Shown: positions 7,933 to 17,758, counted from the stretch's first letter. The stretch is DNA of 64,000 nucleotides from JANRKB01 sp033763695 (GCA_033763695.1 JANRKB010000026.1:3484-67483), one strand, 5' to 3'. Program-made: numbers and translations. The notes: generated by a model not told the origin, from the letters alone.

Positions 7933-8198
7933 GCCGCGTCGCGAGGCCCGACCAGATTCCGCACGAGGATTCGCCGAGGTCAAGCCGCGGGGCGAACCGG
8001 GCGATGGTGAGGGCAGTAGCATGAGGGCCTCGAACACGACGCCACACCCCGTGGCGCGTGCTTGGAGGGGCATGTTTCTCGGGCGTTGCGTGCTGATGAT
8101 GCCGCCGACGTGGGAACCTTGTTCGACAAAGGCCCGATGAAGGCACGACGAAGGATTGCGATAAACCGATCGATTCGACCGTCTGAAAGGACACGCCG

Positions 8199-9563
8199 AT
8201 GATCTCGACTTTGCTTCGCCCAGCGTTCAACGCTCGCACACTCGCGCTCGCCGCGCTGCTCACGATGAGCGGCGTTGCCGGCCAAGCTTTCGCGCAGGAT
8301 GCGGCCGCCGCCAAGCCCGATGTCGCCGCGGCGATCAGCCCGGAGTCGAGCGCGAAGGCCAAGGCGATTCTTGAACGCGCCGCCAAGGCCGCCGCCGAAC
8401 TCAAGACCGTTTCGTATGTGATCAAGACCGAAGCGAACGTGAAGTCCAAGACCAACGCGATGGTCACGGGGTTCCAGGTCGATCTCGCACGCGGCACTGA
8501 TGGCGCGTGGCGTGTCCGCGTCCTGACGCACGACGCCACCGACACCACCAAGCTCACGCCCGTCCGCGTCGCATTCGACGGCAAGACGGCGCGTTCGGTG
8601 GACGTCCCCAATCGCATCGTGAACGAGGCGACTTTCGCCTCGCTCGATGAGGCGCAGACGTTCCTCGCCAAGTTCCGGGCTCGCGCCGCGGTGCTGTGGG
8701 ACGTGTTTGGCAAGGAGCCGCTGAATGCCGCGCTGGGCGCGCCGCGAATGATTGCGGAAGCGAGCGCGGAAGTGAACGGGCAGAAGTGCGACGTGGTCCG
8801 CGTGGATCTGAGCGCGCCGAATCGCAAGCCGGGCATCGACGAGGGCAACCTCCCGGGCTATCGCTTCTACTTCAGCGCGGAGGACCACATCGTCCGCAAG
8901 ATCGAGCGATTCCGGGCCACGCCCGAGGGTCAGGCGTTTGGCGACTTTGATCAGCCGCAGCGCGTGATCACCCTCACGAACATCGCGGTCGACAAGCCGA
9001 TCAGCGACGACACGTTCACCATCGCGACGCCCGACGGCTACAGCGTGAAGCTGCCCGACGGCAGCATCCGCGAGGCGACCACCGAGGCCAAGGCTGATCC
9101 GTCCAAGGCGCTTGAGTCGGGCGACCCGAAACTCATCGCCGTCGGGTCCGATGCGCCCGACTGGCTGCTCAAGACGGCCGAAGGCGGCGATCTGCGCCTC
9201 ACCGACTATCGCGGCAAGCTTGTGCTCATGGACTTCTGGGCGACGTGGTGCGGGCCGTGCAAAGCCGCGATGCCCGGCGTGCAGCGGCTGCATGAGAAGT
9301 ACAAGGATCGCGGGCTCGTCGTGATCGGCTTGGCAACGTGGGACAAGGGCGATCCGAAGAAGTACATGGACGAGAAGCAGTACACCTACAACCTCGTCCT
9401 CAAGGCCGACGACGTCGCCACGGCGTATCGCGTCACGGGCATTCCGACGTTCTACATCATCGGGCCCGATGGCAAGGTGCTCTACAACGCGGTCGGCTAT
9501 GACCCCGAGCATGAGGAGCAGATCGCCGCGCTGGTTGAGAAGTACCTGCCTGAGAAGAAGTGA
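8199..9563 (+). CDS. Secreted LolA-like/TlpA thioredoxin fusion protein
   Basis: The 454-residue product has a signal peptide ending around AFAQD, a domain of about 270 residues resembling LolA/DUF2092 lipoprotein-binding barrels (YVIKTEANVKS, RVRVLTHDATD, GYRFYFSAEDHIVRKIERF), and a C-terminal TlpA-like thioredoxin domain with the CxxC motif WATWCGPCKAAMPG at about residue 350 and the cis-Pro loop GIPTFYII. It would be an exported disulfide reductase. This fusion is common in Planctomycetes as I recall it. The start is an ATG with GAAAGGA 9 bp upstream. A strong terminator follows. Confidence 0.87.
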   Translation: MISTLLRPAFNARTLALAALLTMSGVAGQAFAQDAAAAKPDVAAAISPESSAKAKAILERAAKAAAELKTVSYVIKTEANVKSKTNAMVTGFQVDLARGTDGAWRVRVLTHDATDTTKLTPVRVAFDGKTARSVDVPNRIVNEATFASLDEAQTFLAKFRARAAVLWDVFGKEPLNAALGAPRMIAEASAEVNGQKCDVVRVDLSAPNRKPGIDEGNLPGYRFYFSAEDHIVRKIERFRATPEGQAFGDFDQPQRVITLTNIAVDKPISDDTFTIATPDGYSVKLPDGSIREATTEAKADPSKALESGDPKLIAVGSDAPDWLLKTAEGGDLRLTDYRGKLVLMDFWATWCGPCKAAMPGVQRLHEKYKDRGLVVIGLATWDKGDPKKYMDEKQYTYNLVLKADDVATAYRVTGIPTFYIIGPDGKVLYNAVGYDPEHEEQIAALVEKYLPEKK

Positions 9564-9601
9564 CGCGTCACGGCTCGCGTCGTGCATCCTGCAACGCAAA
9601 G

Positions 9602-9631
9602 AAAACCCCTCCCATCTCGGGAGGGGTTTTT
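9602..9631. terminator. Bidirectional intrinsic terminator
   Basis: AAAACCCCTCCC (9602-9613) and GGGAGGGGTTTTT (9619-9631) surround a 5-nt loop. T-runs occur in both directions, so it can end the plus-strand thioredoxin gene and the convergent minus-strand pseudopilin gene. Confidence 0.9.
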
Positions 9632-9738
9632 CGTTTTGAATCTCGACTCACGCGTGTGGTACGAGGAGTGGCATATGCGCGGGCGTCGCACGCACCCCTC
9701 CCCTGTCTCCTCCCCTCCGGGGAAGGACGCGCAGAGCA

Positions 9739-10788
9739 TCAATCAAAGAACGGCACGACGCGGCGCACCTGGTCGTTTGCCATCACGACATCGACGTAGC
9801 CGCGCAGGAAGTTGTCTGCGCCGTTCAATCCCGCGGGTGTGCTCAAATCGTCCGGCTGGGCATCGCGATTGAACGAGTCGTTGCGCTCGGCGACGAAGAG
9901 GTTGTCGTTGAAGGTCTTTGTCACCGGCGCGGCACCGAACGCAAACGGCAGTGTGTCGGGATCCGCCCGCGTTTCGAAGTTCACATGGTTGTCGCTGTAG
10001 GCGATGTTGCCCTCCCAGGTGCTGCGTCCGCCGTGGATGCGCAGCGTGTTGGATGACGTGCCGGGCGGAGCCGTGCGCAGCCCACCGCTGGGCGCGGCGG
10101 TCGAGAGCGACCATCCGTCGCCGCTGCGTGTGTAGGTCGGCCCGCGATTGCCGACGATGGCGTCGTTCGCGTTGAAGTTGTTGGCCCACATCTTCGAGCG
10201 CCCGCCGAACGGCGGCACGTGGGCATAGGAAAGTCCGCCGGTGGCGACGATGCCGTCCTTGCGGGCGACCGGCTTAATGCTCGCGAGTGCATCGTCGGGA
10301 TAGGCGGCGAAGGTCGGATCCCAGAGCGCGGCTTTGGAAGTGCCGCATGCGACGGGCGGCGTCTCGTAGGAGTAGCCGGTGTCGATCTTGATCTCGGGGT
10401 TCACTTCCGAAGGGCTGACGCAGAGTTCAGGACTGAAGCAGTTGTTGTAGATCAGGATGGAGAAGATGTTGCGGGTGGTGTCCTTCTCTTGGCCTGACCC
10501 GGCGGCGGTCTGGTTCTCTTGGCCAAGGTCCAGTTGGCTGGGCAGTGGATAGCGGTCTTGGTTGTTCTGGGAGAAGACGACCATCGCTTGCTGGATGCCG
10601 CAGACTTGGGTGGAGTCCTTGAGTTGACGGCTGTTGATTCGGGGCCTTGCAAACATCGGCAGCATCACCACAACGATGACAACCACCGCCAGAACAGACG
10701 CGAGCAACTCCAGCACCGTGAACGCCCGCCCGCGCCTGCTCCCGCACCCCGACACGCGACCACTTCCGCTTCCTGATCTTGATTGCAT
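9739..10788 (-). CDS. Pseudopilin-like protein with prepilin N-terminus
   Basis: The 349-residue product has a 22-residue basic leader, cleavage expected between Ala22 and Phe23 (GRAFTVLELLASVLA), Glu at +5 and one transmembrane helix. The long globular part contains ICNQ-free variants of the pattern seen in planctomycete pseudopilins (QVCGIQQAMVVFSQNNQDRYPLP, YNNCFSPELCVSPSE, YSDNHVNFETRADPD). This class is abundant in the phylum and usually of unknown function. The ATG at 10788 is preceded by CGGAG. It stands alone, with a shared terminator at its 3' side. Confidence 0.8.
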   Translation of the reverse strand: MQSRSGSGSGRVSGCGSRRGRAFTVLELLASVLAVVVIVVVMLPMFARPRINSRQLKDSTQVCGIQQAMVVFSQNNQDRYPLPSQLDLGQENQTAAGSGQEKDTTRNIFSILIYNNCFSPELCVSPSEVNPEIKIDTGYSYETPPVACGTSKAALWDPTFAAYPDDALASIKPVARKDGIVATGGLSYAHVPPFGGRSKMWANNFNANDAIVGNRGPTYTRSGDGWSLSTAAPSGGLRTAPPGTSSNTLRIHGGRSTWEGNIAYSDNHVNFETRADPDTLPFAFGAAPVTKTFNDNLFVAERNDSFNRDAQPDDLSTPAGLNGADNFLRGYVDVVMANDQVRRVVPFFD

Positions 10789-11245
10789 GGCATCGATCTC
10801 CGCAGTGTGCGCCGACGGCGTTGTGTGCCGACGACGCATCAGGCGACGACCGATGGACCCTGCCGCGCGCACGACAAGCGGCGCGGCACACTGCCGACAG
10901 GAGCGGGCGTGCGGGGCACGCGCCGCCGTGGCTCTCGCCACCGACACGCCGCCACCAACACGCAGGATCGGTCGTCATGGGCCGACGCGCTCGTGGGACG
11001 TGTCCATCGAGTTGTCGGCTTCGGGTCGCACGCGTGCTCATGAGGCGGACGCCGCATGAGCAACGGGCGGAGATAAGTCGGCGGCCATGCCGCCCAGGAC
11101 TGCGAAACGGGTAAGGGCCCGACACGCACGCCCCGTCACCGATCCGCAGCGGCAGAGCCGCCGCGGACATCGGTCGATTCGCGAGACGAACACGCCAGGT
11201 TCGGAGAAAGTTGGAAAGTCGAACTCGCGGGACGCGAATGACGCA
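10789..11245. other. Gap upstream of the lone pseudopilin, no gene seen
   Basis: The 457-bp stretch has overlapping open frames only of low-complexity, Arg-rich composition. A palindrome GGCGGCCATGCCGCC lies near 11080-11094. No riboswitch class I know could be matched. Confidence 0.35.
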
Positions 11246-11494
11246 TCAGTCGCACTTGGGCGGGGTCTTGCCGCCGGCGTTGAGCATCTTGGCCGCGTCG
11301 TCGGGAGAGATCGAGCCCTCGGCGACATACGCGGCGATCTCGCGGCGTGACTGCTCGAACTCTTTGATGCGGGTGTTGCGATTGAACGCGCTCGAGATCA
11401 TCCCGATGATGGCGATGATCATGGAGCCACCGACGGCGATCATCGCCACGATCGAACCACTCTCCAACTGCACTGCCGCCAGTGTCGTTTCCAT
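11246..11494 (-). CDS. Small membrane protein with SHOCT-like C-terminus (paralogue 1)
   Basis: The 82-residue product has one hydrophobic helix (IVAMIAVGGSMIIAIIGMI, about residues 14-32), a basic linker and a short amphipathic domain REIAAYVAEGSISPDDAAKML, similar to the SHOCT oligomerisation motif (helix, EGxIsxeEf-type turn, helix). It shares the core REIAA.-AEGS-P....-LNAG with the next upstream gene, so the two are tandem duplicates. In other bacteria such small proteins are linked to envelope stress responses. That link is not demonstrated here. Confidence 0.75.
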   Translation of the reverse strand: METTLAAVQLESGSIVAMIAVGGSMIIAIIGMISSAFNRNTRIKEFEQSRREIAAYVAEGSISPDDAAKMLNAGGKTPPKCD

Positions 11495-11523
11495 GAATCG
11501 GGCTCCGTCAAGCGTATGTGGGA

Positions 11524-11745
11524 TCAGCGATCATGCCGCCCGGCGTTGAGCAACCGCTCACCCTGCTCAGGGGTCATCGACCCCTCGGCGATGAACGCGG
11601 CGATCTCGCGGCGCGTGCGCTCGCGGGCGGAGGTCTTGAAGATGCCCGCGATCGTGCGAATCAGCACGATGCCGAAGACAAACCCTCCGATCGCGATGAG
11701 CGGGAAGTAGTCGCTGATGAGTCGATCGAATGCTTCGTGAGACAT
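11524..11745 (-). CDS. Small membrane protein with SHOCT-like C-terminus (paralogue 2)
   Basis: The 73-residue product has a helix PLIAIGGFVFGIVLIRTIAG and a C-terminal RREIAAFIAEGSMTPEQGERLLNAG, matching paralogue 1 in order and spacing. The gap between the two genes is 29 bp, so they form an operon with this gene first. A purine-rich GGAGAGGGGAG lies about 10-20 bp before the start. The spacer to the next plus-strand gene (11746-12068) is more AT-rich and probably holds the divergent promoters. Confidence 0.75.
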   Translation of the reverse strand: MSHEAFDRLISDYFPLIAIGGFVFGIVLIRTIAGIFKTSARERTRREIAAFIAEGSMTPEQGERLLNAGRHDR

Positions 11746-12068
11746 CGCGTACCCGCTCCCCTCTCCTAGAGAAACCGCGTGAAAACCGCCCTGATGAACC
11801 GTTGTTGGGAATCAGCCCGGCGGCTTTTCGAGCAGAAACAACGCGTCAAATTTCATAACCATGACTCATCAGATCTCGTGCTTTGGCTTGAGTTTACACG
11901 AGTCTCCAGACAAGTGGTGAGGGCGCGGCTCCTCCAGTCAGGGGATTTGGCGGCACGCCCCGCACGGAACATGGTCGGGTTCGAACAAACTCCGCGTCTG
12001 CGTATTCACCCTCGTTCTGCATGCCGAACAAACTCTCGGCAACCGTGGGGTTGTCTCTCGGAGCAGCG

Positions 12069-13880
12069 ATGCCGCGGGCGTCGCCCGGGGGGAAGTTCGG
12101 GGCGTCCGCGAGGTGGTGCCAGATGCAGGGTTGCAACGGATACAGCGGCGAGATTGCCCCCGTCGGCACGGCGTCGACGGACGCCTCGCTCGTCTACGCT
12201 GCGCATGAGGCAGCGCCGGGGAGTTGGGCGGCCTTTCAGCATCAATGGGACTTCTTCACCAACTACGGCCACTACATGCCGCGCATCCACTGCCTGCAGA
12301 ACGAAGCGGGCGAGGCGGATTGGCCGTGGATCATCACGCTGCTGGTCCTGACCGCGAGCATCGTGGTTGGGTATCTGAAGATCTTCGTGTTCTGGCGCCG
12401 GTCCTATCTTGAGGTGCCGCCGGCGGATCGCAATCGCAAGCTCATGCAGCTTGCGTATGTGTTCCTCTGGTGCGCCACCTGCGGCTACGCGCTGTCGATG
12501 CTCATGTTCGTGTGGCCGGCCTATCGCCTGCTCGCCGGGGCGCTGCTCGTCCTCAACGTCTTCACCTGGCGGTTTGCGTCGAGCTTGTCGGAGTTCAAGG
12601 TGTCGTTCGCGGCGCGGCGGCTGGAGCGGCAGCTTGAAGAGGCGCTGCAACGTCGCACGCAGGAACTCGAGCGTCAGGTGAACGAGCGCACGGCGCAGTT
12701 GCGTGAGGCACGTGCCGCGGCCGAGGCGGCCAACGTCGCAAAGAGCAACTTCCTTGCGAACATGAGCCACGAGATCCGCACGCCGATGACGGCGATCCTG
12801 GGCTTTGCTGAGCTGCTCAGCGAGCCGGACGTGAACGACGAGCAGAAACGCGGGTACTCCAAGACGATCCAGGACAACGGACAGCACCTGCTCGCGATCA
12901 TCAACGACATTCTCGACTTCTCAAAGATCGAAGCGGGCAAACTTCAGGTCGAGACCATCGCCTGCGACCCCACGGAACTTGTCACCAGCGTGCGCGACCT
13001 GATGCTCCGCCGCGCCCATGACAAGGGCCTGCATCTGCGACTGCACATGCGTAGGGCTCTGCCGGCGCACATCCACACCGACCCGACCCGCTTGCGCCAG
13101 GTGCTGACGAATCTGGTCGCGAACGCGATCAAGTTCACGCCCTCCGGCAGCGTCGGCATCGAGGCGTCGTTCCAGGCCGAGAGCGAGACACACGGCACGC
13201 TCTACCTGCACGTCTTTGACACCGGCATCGGAATGAGCGATGAACAGATGGGCCGGCTGTTCACACCGTTCACGCAGGCCGATACGTCGACGACGCGCCG
13301 CTTCGGCGGCACCGGCCTCGGCCTGAGCATCTCCAAGCACCTCGTCGAACTGCTCGGCGGGCAACTCACGGTGAGCTCGGCACCTGATGCGGGTTCGACC
13401 TTTGTCGTCATGCTCAACAACGTGCGCTTTGACCGGGCCGAGGCGACGAACTTCTTCCCGGAAGTGAACGACGAAGCGGCACCGAATCAGCCGCTGAACA
13501 TCTCGATCTTGCTGGCGGAAGACGGCGTTGACAACCAGCGACTGTTCGCCCATCACCTGCGTTCGGCGGGCGCGTCGCTCACGATCGTCGACAACGGGCG
13601 TGCCGCGGTGGACCTCGCGCTTTCCGAGGGCGCGAATTTCGACCTCGTGCTGATGGACATGCAGATGCCCGTGCTCGACGGGTACAGCGCCGTGCAAGAG
13701 CTCCGACGGGCTGGCTATGGCGTGCCGATTCTCGCGCTCACGGCACATTCGATGGCAGGAGATCGGGAACGCTGTCTTGAGGCCGGCTGCAGCGGCTACA
13801 TCAGCAAGCCTGTGACGCGGGCGTCGCTGATCGATGCCTGCCGCGACGCGGTGCGCGTGGCAAGTCGTGCCGCGGCGTGA
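12069..13880 (+). CDS. Membrane-bound hybrid sensor histidine kinase/response regulator
   Basis: The product has about 603 residues in this order: two or three transmembrane helices (WIITLLVLTASIVVGYLKIF, LAYVFLWCATCGYALSMLMF, LLAGALLVLNVF), a coiled coil (LERQLEEALQRRTQELERQV), a HisKA domain with the phospho-acceptor His in NMSHEIRTPM (about residue 234), a HATPase_c domain (NLVANAIKF, DTGIGM, GGTGLGL), and a receiver domain with the phospho-acceptor Asp in LVLMDMQMP (about residue 530). There is no periplasmic ligand domain, so sensing may occur in the membrane. The start is uncertain: ATG at 12069 follows GGAG, an ATG at 12021 lacks a site and one at 12123 is possible. The output partner is not adjacent. 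Confidence 0.9.
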   Translation: MPRASPGGKFGASARWCQMQGCNGYSGEIAPVGTASTDASLVYAAHEAAPGSWAAFQHQWDFFTNYGHYMPRIHCLQNEAGEADWPWIITLLVLTASIVVGYLKIFVFWRRSYLEVPPADRNRKLMQLAYVFLWCATCGYALSMLMFVWPAYRLLAGALLVLNVFTWRFASSLSEFKVSFAARRLERQLEEALQRRTQELERQVNERTAQLREARAAAEAANVAKSNFLANMSHEIRTPMTAILGFAELLSEPDVNDEQKRGYSKTIQDNGQHLLAIINDILDFSKIEAGKLQVETIACDPTELVTSVRDLMLRRAHDKGLHLRLHMRRALPAHIHTDPTRLRQVLTNLVANAIKFTPSGSVGIEASFQAESETHGTLYLHVFDTGIGMSDEQMGRLFTPFTQADTSTTRRFGGTGLGLSISKHLVELLGGQLTVSSAPDAGSTFVVMLNNVRFDRAEATNFFPEVNDEAAPNQPLNISILLAEDGVDNQRLFAHHLRSAGASLTIVDNGRAAVDLALSEGANFDLVLMDMQMPVLDGYSAVQELRRAGYGVPILALTAHSMAGDRERCLEAGCSGYISKPVTRASLIDACRDAVRVASRAAA

Positions 13881-13930
13881 TTGATGCGTCTTGCACACGT
13901 TGCAGATCGTGCATCCGACATGCGCACCAA

Positions 13931-15118
13931 TCAGACCAGAACCGGTTCATCCTGCACGCAGGACGTGATGATCGGCCCCTTGGCGGCGTCGCAGAACATG
14001 TTGAGTTCAAGACGCACGCCGAAGTCGCTGCCGTAGATCCCAGGCTCGACGGTCCAGCCGAGGCCGGGCAGGATCTCGCGTGTGTCGTGCGTCTCGAGAT
14101 TGTCGAGATTGACGCCGTAGCCATGCACGAGCGGCCCCGGGCTGAGGCTGTGCCCGGTGCGATGGCGCAGGCCGGTCTCGAACCCGCTGCGGATGATCTC
14201 GAGGCGTGCGGCGTCGTCGAGTTGCCACCCTTGGATCTTGCGGCGTGCCCGCCACTCGGTCTGTGCGAGTTTCACGGACGCATCACGTGCTCGCTTCACG
14301 GCATCAAACACTGCGCGATGCTTGCCTGTCACGCTGGATCCCGCGAAGCCCACCCATGTGATGTCGCTGAAGATGTTGTCTTCGCCCGGGAGGCGGGCCC
14401 ACAGGTCGATCAGGATCCAGTCGCCATTCTTGATCTGGCTCTCGGGCGATGACGCCGCGGCGGCCGTGGGCTCAAAGTGCGGATCGCCGCTGTGGCCGTT
14501 CACTGCACAGATCGGCTCGCCGTTGTATTCCATCCCCTCCTCGGCGAAGCGAGCGAGGATGAACTGCTGCATCTGATACTCGTTGAGAGCCGCACCCGAG
14601 GCGAGATGATGGCGGATCTTCGCGAAGGCGTCCTGCATGATCTGTGACGTCTTGCCCGCGGCGATCGCATGGTTCGCGATGGCCTCGGCGCTCCAGCGCG
14701 CGACGTGATACTGAATGAGATCGGCGGAGGAGACGACCTCGACGCCCAGCGATCGCACCATCTCGACCGTGCCAGCGTCGGCGATCGACACGACCGGGAG
14801 CGTGCAGCCGGGCGCATACTCCATCGCGACCCGCGTCAGGCCCGCGGTGCGTGCCGCGAGCCAGGTGCGGATCTCGGGCCACGTGAGATAACGCGTGGTC
14901 TTGACGGGGCCGGATTCAAACTGCGATGCGTCGATGTGATGCGCCAGCACCTCGGGTTCGCCGCTCGAAGGAATCCACAGGTAGACGCGGCGGGTGGTCC
15001 AGCGTTTGCCGGGCAGCACGCGTGCGAGCACGGCGTTGCTGGCACGGAAGTCATAGATCAGCCACGCGTCGATGCCGCGTTCACGCATGAAACTCTGGAC
15101 TTGGGCGAGGTTCTTCAT
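13931..15118 (-). CDS. M24 family metallopeptidase (Xaa-Pro aminopeptidase-like)
   Basis: The 395-residue cytoplasmic product has a creatinase-like N-terminal domain and a pita-bread catalytic domain. The five metal ligands are visible: Asp in WILIDLWA, Asp in NIFSDITWVGF, His in RTGHSLSPGP, Glu in WTVEPGIYG and Glu in GVRLELNMF. It would release N-terminal residues ahead of proline or hydrolyse a related amide. The ATG at 15118 is chosen for GGAG 5 bp before it; a longer frame reading to 15274 has unrelated low-complexity residues. It is convergent with the hybrid kinase gene. Confidence 0.88.
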   Translation of the reverse strand: MKNLAQVQSFMRERGIDAWLIYDFRASNAVLARVLPGKRWTTRRVYLWIPSSGEPEVLAHHIDASQFESGPVKTTRYLTWPEIRTWLAARTAGLTRVAMEYAPGCTLPVVSIADAGTVEMVRSLGVEVVSSADLIQYHVARWSAEAIANHAIAAGKTSQIMQDAFAKIRHHLASGAALNEYQMQQFILARFAEEGMEYNGEPICAVNGHSGDPHFEPTAAAASSPESQIKNGDWILIDLWARLPGEDNIFSDITWVGFAGSSVTGKHRAVFDAVKRARDASVKLAQTEWRARRKIQGWQLDDAARLEIIRSGFETGLRHRTGHSLSPGPLVHGYGVNLDNLETHDTREILPGLGWTVEPGIYGSDFGVRLELNMFCDAAKGPIITSCVQDEPVLV

Positions 15119-15234
15119 CGTGGCTCCGTTGGGGGCGTAAGGCCGCTTAGTGCGAGCGCGGCACGCCGCGGAAACGCAAGCATAGTGGACTCCGCAGTGC
15201 AGGTGACAGGGCCGATGCTGCGACGCGACGCAAG

Positions 15235-15271
15235 AAAAACACAGCCGCGAGGCGCAATGCCCCGCGGCTGT
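15235..15271 (-). terminator. Intrinsic terminator of the minus-strand PEP-CTERM gene
   Basis: ACAGCCGCG (15241-15249) pairs with CGCGGCTGT (15263-15271). On the minus strand the stem is followed by GTTTTTC. It lies about 40 bp past the stop of the gene at 15310. Confidence 0.85.
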
Positions 15272-15309
15272 CATGAGAATCGGGTGTGTTCGCGTGTGAC
15301 GCGTGCGGC

Positions 15310-16149
15310 TTAGCGACGACGACGCGCGATCAGCAGACCACCGATGCCGGCGAGAACCGCCGCGCCGGGGGCCGGGATCGTCGTCGCGATCGTGCCGACC
15401 GCGACGAGGTCGGGGCCGTTCATGCCGTCGGCGGCCTCAAAGCGGAAGCCCTTGAGGTTCGTCCACGAACGATCGAGGCTGATGCCGACGCCGACGACGT
15501 TCTGAGCGCCGCCGATTTCGAGCGAGTCGAGCGTCCAGCCCGTCTTGCCGGTCTGCGAGCGGAGCATCATGATCGAATCGGTGAGCGTGCCGTCGGCGCG
15601 GATGCCGCGGATGCGCAGGTCGGAGTTGCCGCCGCGCTCGATGAGCGAGAGTTCAACGGTGCCGTCGTTCGCATCGGCGCTGATGAGCTGGCCGGGAGCG
15701 AAGAGCAGGTCGAGCGTCCACGCGGCGTGGTCTTCGCCGTCGACGAGGTAGGACATGTTCTTGTAGCCGGTGCCGAAGGGGCCGAAGACTTCGCGGAGCG
15801 TGCCGGTCTTGCCCGCCTCGCCCAGGAAGGGCGCGGCGTTGTCGGCGCGATCGGGGTTGCCCGAGTTGTTGTTCGACGAGTTCACGTCGCGCGGGATGGC
15901 GTCCATCCAGCCGTAGCTGCCCTTGTTGTTGGTCAGGCGACCGTCGTTCCAGCGCAGGAAGTTTGCGCCCGACCAGAGGTCGCTCGACGTGGTGAAGCCG
16001 AGCTGGGTGAGCTCACGATTGCCGCCGTGAAGCACGGACGACGTCTTGCTCGAAGCAACGGCATGGAAGGTGGCAGCGGCGTGGGCGGTGGACTGGGCCG
16101 ACGCAACGACAGCGGCAGCGCACAGGGCGCCTGCGAGAACCGAACGCAT
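15310..16149 (-). CDS. Exported PEP-CTERM sorting-domain protein
   Basis: The 279-residue product has a signal peptide (MRSVLAGALCAAAVVASAQS) and a C-terminal sorting signal of the PEP-CTERM type: IPAPG, a hydrophobic segment (AAVLAGIGGLLIA) and RRRR. Such signals are processed by exosortase, and the protein is expected at the cell surface or in extracellular matrix. The middle part is a beta-rich region with Gly/Asn/Asp-rich turns and no enzyme motif. The ATG at 16149 follows AGGAGGAGAG. The 445-bp gap to mdh shows only promoter-like sequence. Confidence 0.87.
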   Translation of the reverse strand: MRSVLAGALCAAAVVASAQSTAHAAATFHAVASSKTSSVLHGGNRELTQLGFTTSSDLWSGANFLRWNDGRLTNNKGSYGWMDAIPRDVNSSNNNSGNPDRADNAAPFLGEAGKTGTLREVFGPFGTGYKNMSYLVDGEDHAAWTLDLLFAPGQLISADANDGTVELSLIERGGNSDLRIRGIRADGTLTDSIMMLRSQTGKTGWTLDSLEIGGAQNVVGVGISLDRSWTNLKGFRFEAADGMNGPDLVAVGTIATTIPAPGAAVLAGIGGLLIARRRR

Positions 16150-16594
16150 GATCTCTCTCCTCCTGATCGCGAAGCAACAACGAATCGAAATGTGGAAACA
16201 CAACCCAGACAGGTCGCGGCGGAAAACACGACCACCCCGGGGCGGCGAGAGACTAACCGGGCTCGGCGCAAGAGCAAGAGACTCGCGAAAAAACCCGGCA
16301 AAAATCGCACTTTTGACGCGTTATCCGGGCGATGCAACGTCCGAAACCAAGGCGAGGGCGGCAGTTCTCGGACGCAAGCAGCGTCCCCTCGGCCTGCGGA
16401 CAGATTGCGAGCGGGCGGCGGGTCGATGCGGCACCCAGCGACGAAAGGGCAAGACGCCCGCTGGACGCTTCTCGGACCCTCGCTTCCTATAGTTCCCTCC
16501 CCGTGGCGGCGTCGGCGTCGCGACGGGCCTGGCCGGTCGCTTGTGTCCGCGTTGCCGGCCTCCTGCTCACCCTCTCTGGCTCGGGAGATCTCTC

Positions 16595-17575
16595 ATGCGT
16601 CGCGCCAAGATCAGCATCATCGGTTCCGGCAACATCGGCGGCGAGTGCGCCCGCTCCATCGCCATGAAAGAGCTCGGCGACGTCGTCCTGCTCGACATCC
16701 CGATCAAGGACAAGCCCGAACTGCACATGCCCAAGGGCAAGGCCCTCGACCTTGCCTGCTGCGGCCCGGTCGAGAACTTTGATTCCAAGATCACCGGCAC
16801 GTTCGACTACAAGGACATCGAAGGCTCGGACGTCATCATCGTCACCGCGGGCGTGCCGCGCAAGCCGGGCCAGAGCCGCGACGACCTCGTGAGCATCAAC
16901 GCGGGCATCGTCAAGAGCGTTGCGCAGAACATCAAGCAGTACGCCCCCAACGCGATCGTCATCGTCGTCAGCAACCCGCTGGACGCGATGGTCTATGTCA
17001 TGTGGAAGGTCACGGGCTTCCCGGCCAATCGCGTGCTCGGTCAGGCCGGCGCGCTCGACGTCGCCCGCTACAAGACGTTCCTCGCGATGGAACTTGGCGT
17101 CAGCGTCGAAGACATCCAGGGCCTGCTCCTGGGCGGTCACGGCGACGACATGGTGCCGCTGCCCCGCCTCACCAGCGTCAACGGCATTCCTGTCTCCGAC
17201 CTGCTCCCCGCCGAAGTCATCCAGAAGTGCGTCGATCGCGCCAAGGTCGGCGGCGGCGAGATCGTCAAGCTCATGGGCACCAGCGCCTGGTACGCCCCCA
17301 GTGCTGGCACGGTTGAGATGGTTGAGGCCATCGTCCGCGACAAGAAGCGCGTCATCGCCTCCGCCGCGTTTTGCGAGAAGGAGTACGGCGTCGCCAGCAT
17401 GAACGGCGGCAAGGGCCTGTTCGTCGGCGTCCCGTGCGTCTTGGGCAGTAACGGCGTCGAGAAGATCCTCTCGTTCAACATGAATGAGACCGAGCGGGCG
17501 TCGATGAATGAGTCGATCAGCCACGTCAAGGACCTGATCGGCGCGACCGTCAAGCTCTTCCCCGAGCTGGCGTAA
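16595..17575 (+). CDS. mdh: Malate dehydrogenase
   Basis: The 326-residue product belongs to the lactate/malate dehydrogenase family and would interconvert malate and oxaloacetate with NAD in the TCA cycle. Visible motifs are the NAD-binding GSGNIGG (residues 9-15), the mobile-loop arginines in GVPRKPGQSRDDL, VVSNPLDAM, the substrate Arg region ANRVLGQAG, and the catalytic His in LLLGGHGDDMVPLPR. The Arg at the loop position that selects malate over lactate is present. The start at 16595 is preceded by GGGAG. It is monocistronic as far as can be seen. Confidence 0.93.
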   Translation: MRRAKISIIGSGNIGGECARSIAMKELGDVVLLDIPIKDKPELHMPKGKALDLACCGPVENFDSKITGTFDYKDIEGSDVIIVTAGVPRKPGQSRDDLVSINAGIVKSVAQNIKQYAPNAIVIVVSNPLDAMVYVMWKVTGFPANRVLGQAGALDVARYKTFLAMELGVSVEDIQGLLLGGHGDDMVPLPRLTSVNGIPVSDLLPAEVIQKCVDRAKVGGGEIVKLMGTSAWYAPSAGTVEMVEAIVRDKKRVIASAAFCEKEYGVASMNGGKGLFVGVPCVLGSNGVEKILSFNMNETERASMNESISHVKDLIGATVKLFPELA

Positions 17576-17758
17576 CGCCCGCAAGGCGTGGTTCGATTGC
17601 GGCACGCCCGCGCAGGCCTCCCAGAACCCGTCCCCGAACCCCTGGCTCGGGGACGGCGTATGGATCCGACCCTCGCGGCGAGCCGATAAGAGATGTCTGT
17701 CCGACGCGTACCGTCCGATTGCTCGAAACACCCGACGACTTGGAAGAGGTTTTCACGC

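Noticed and set aside
10789..11245. Cyclic-di-GMP or cobalamin riboswitch upstream of the pseudopilin
   Set aside because: None of the conserved core strings of these classes could be found on either strand.
13934..15313. Plus-strand frames opposite the M24 peptidase
   Set aside because: They have no motifs, and the peptidase on the minus strand has all five metal ligands.
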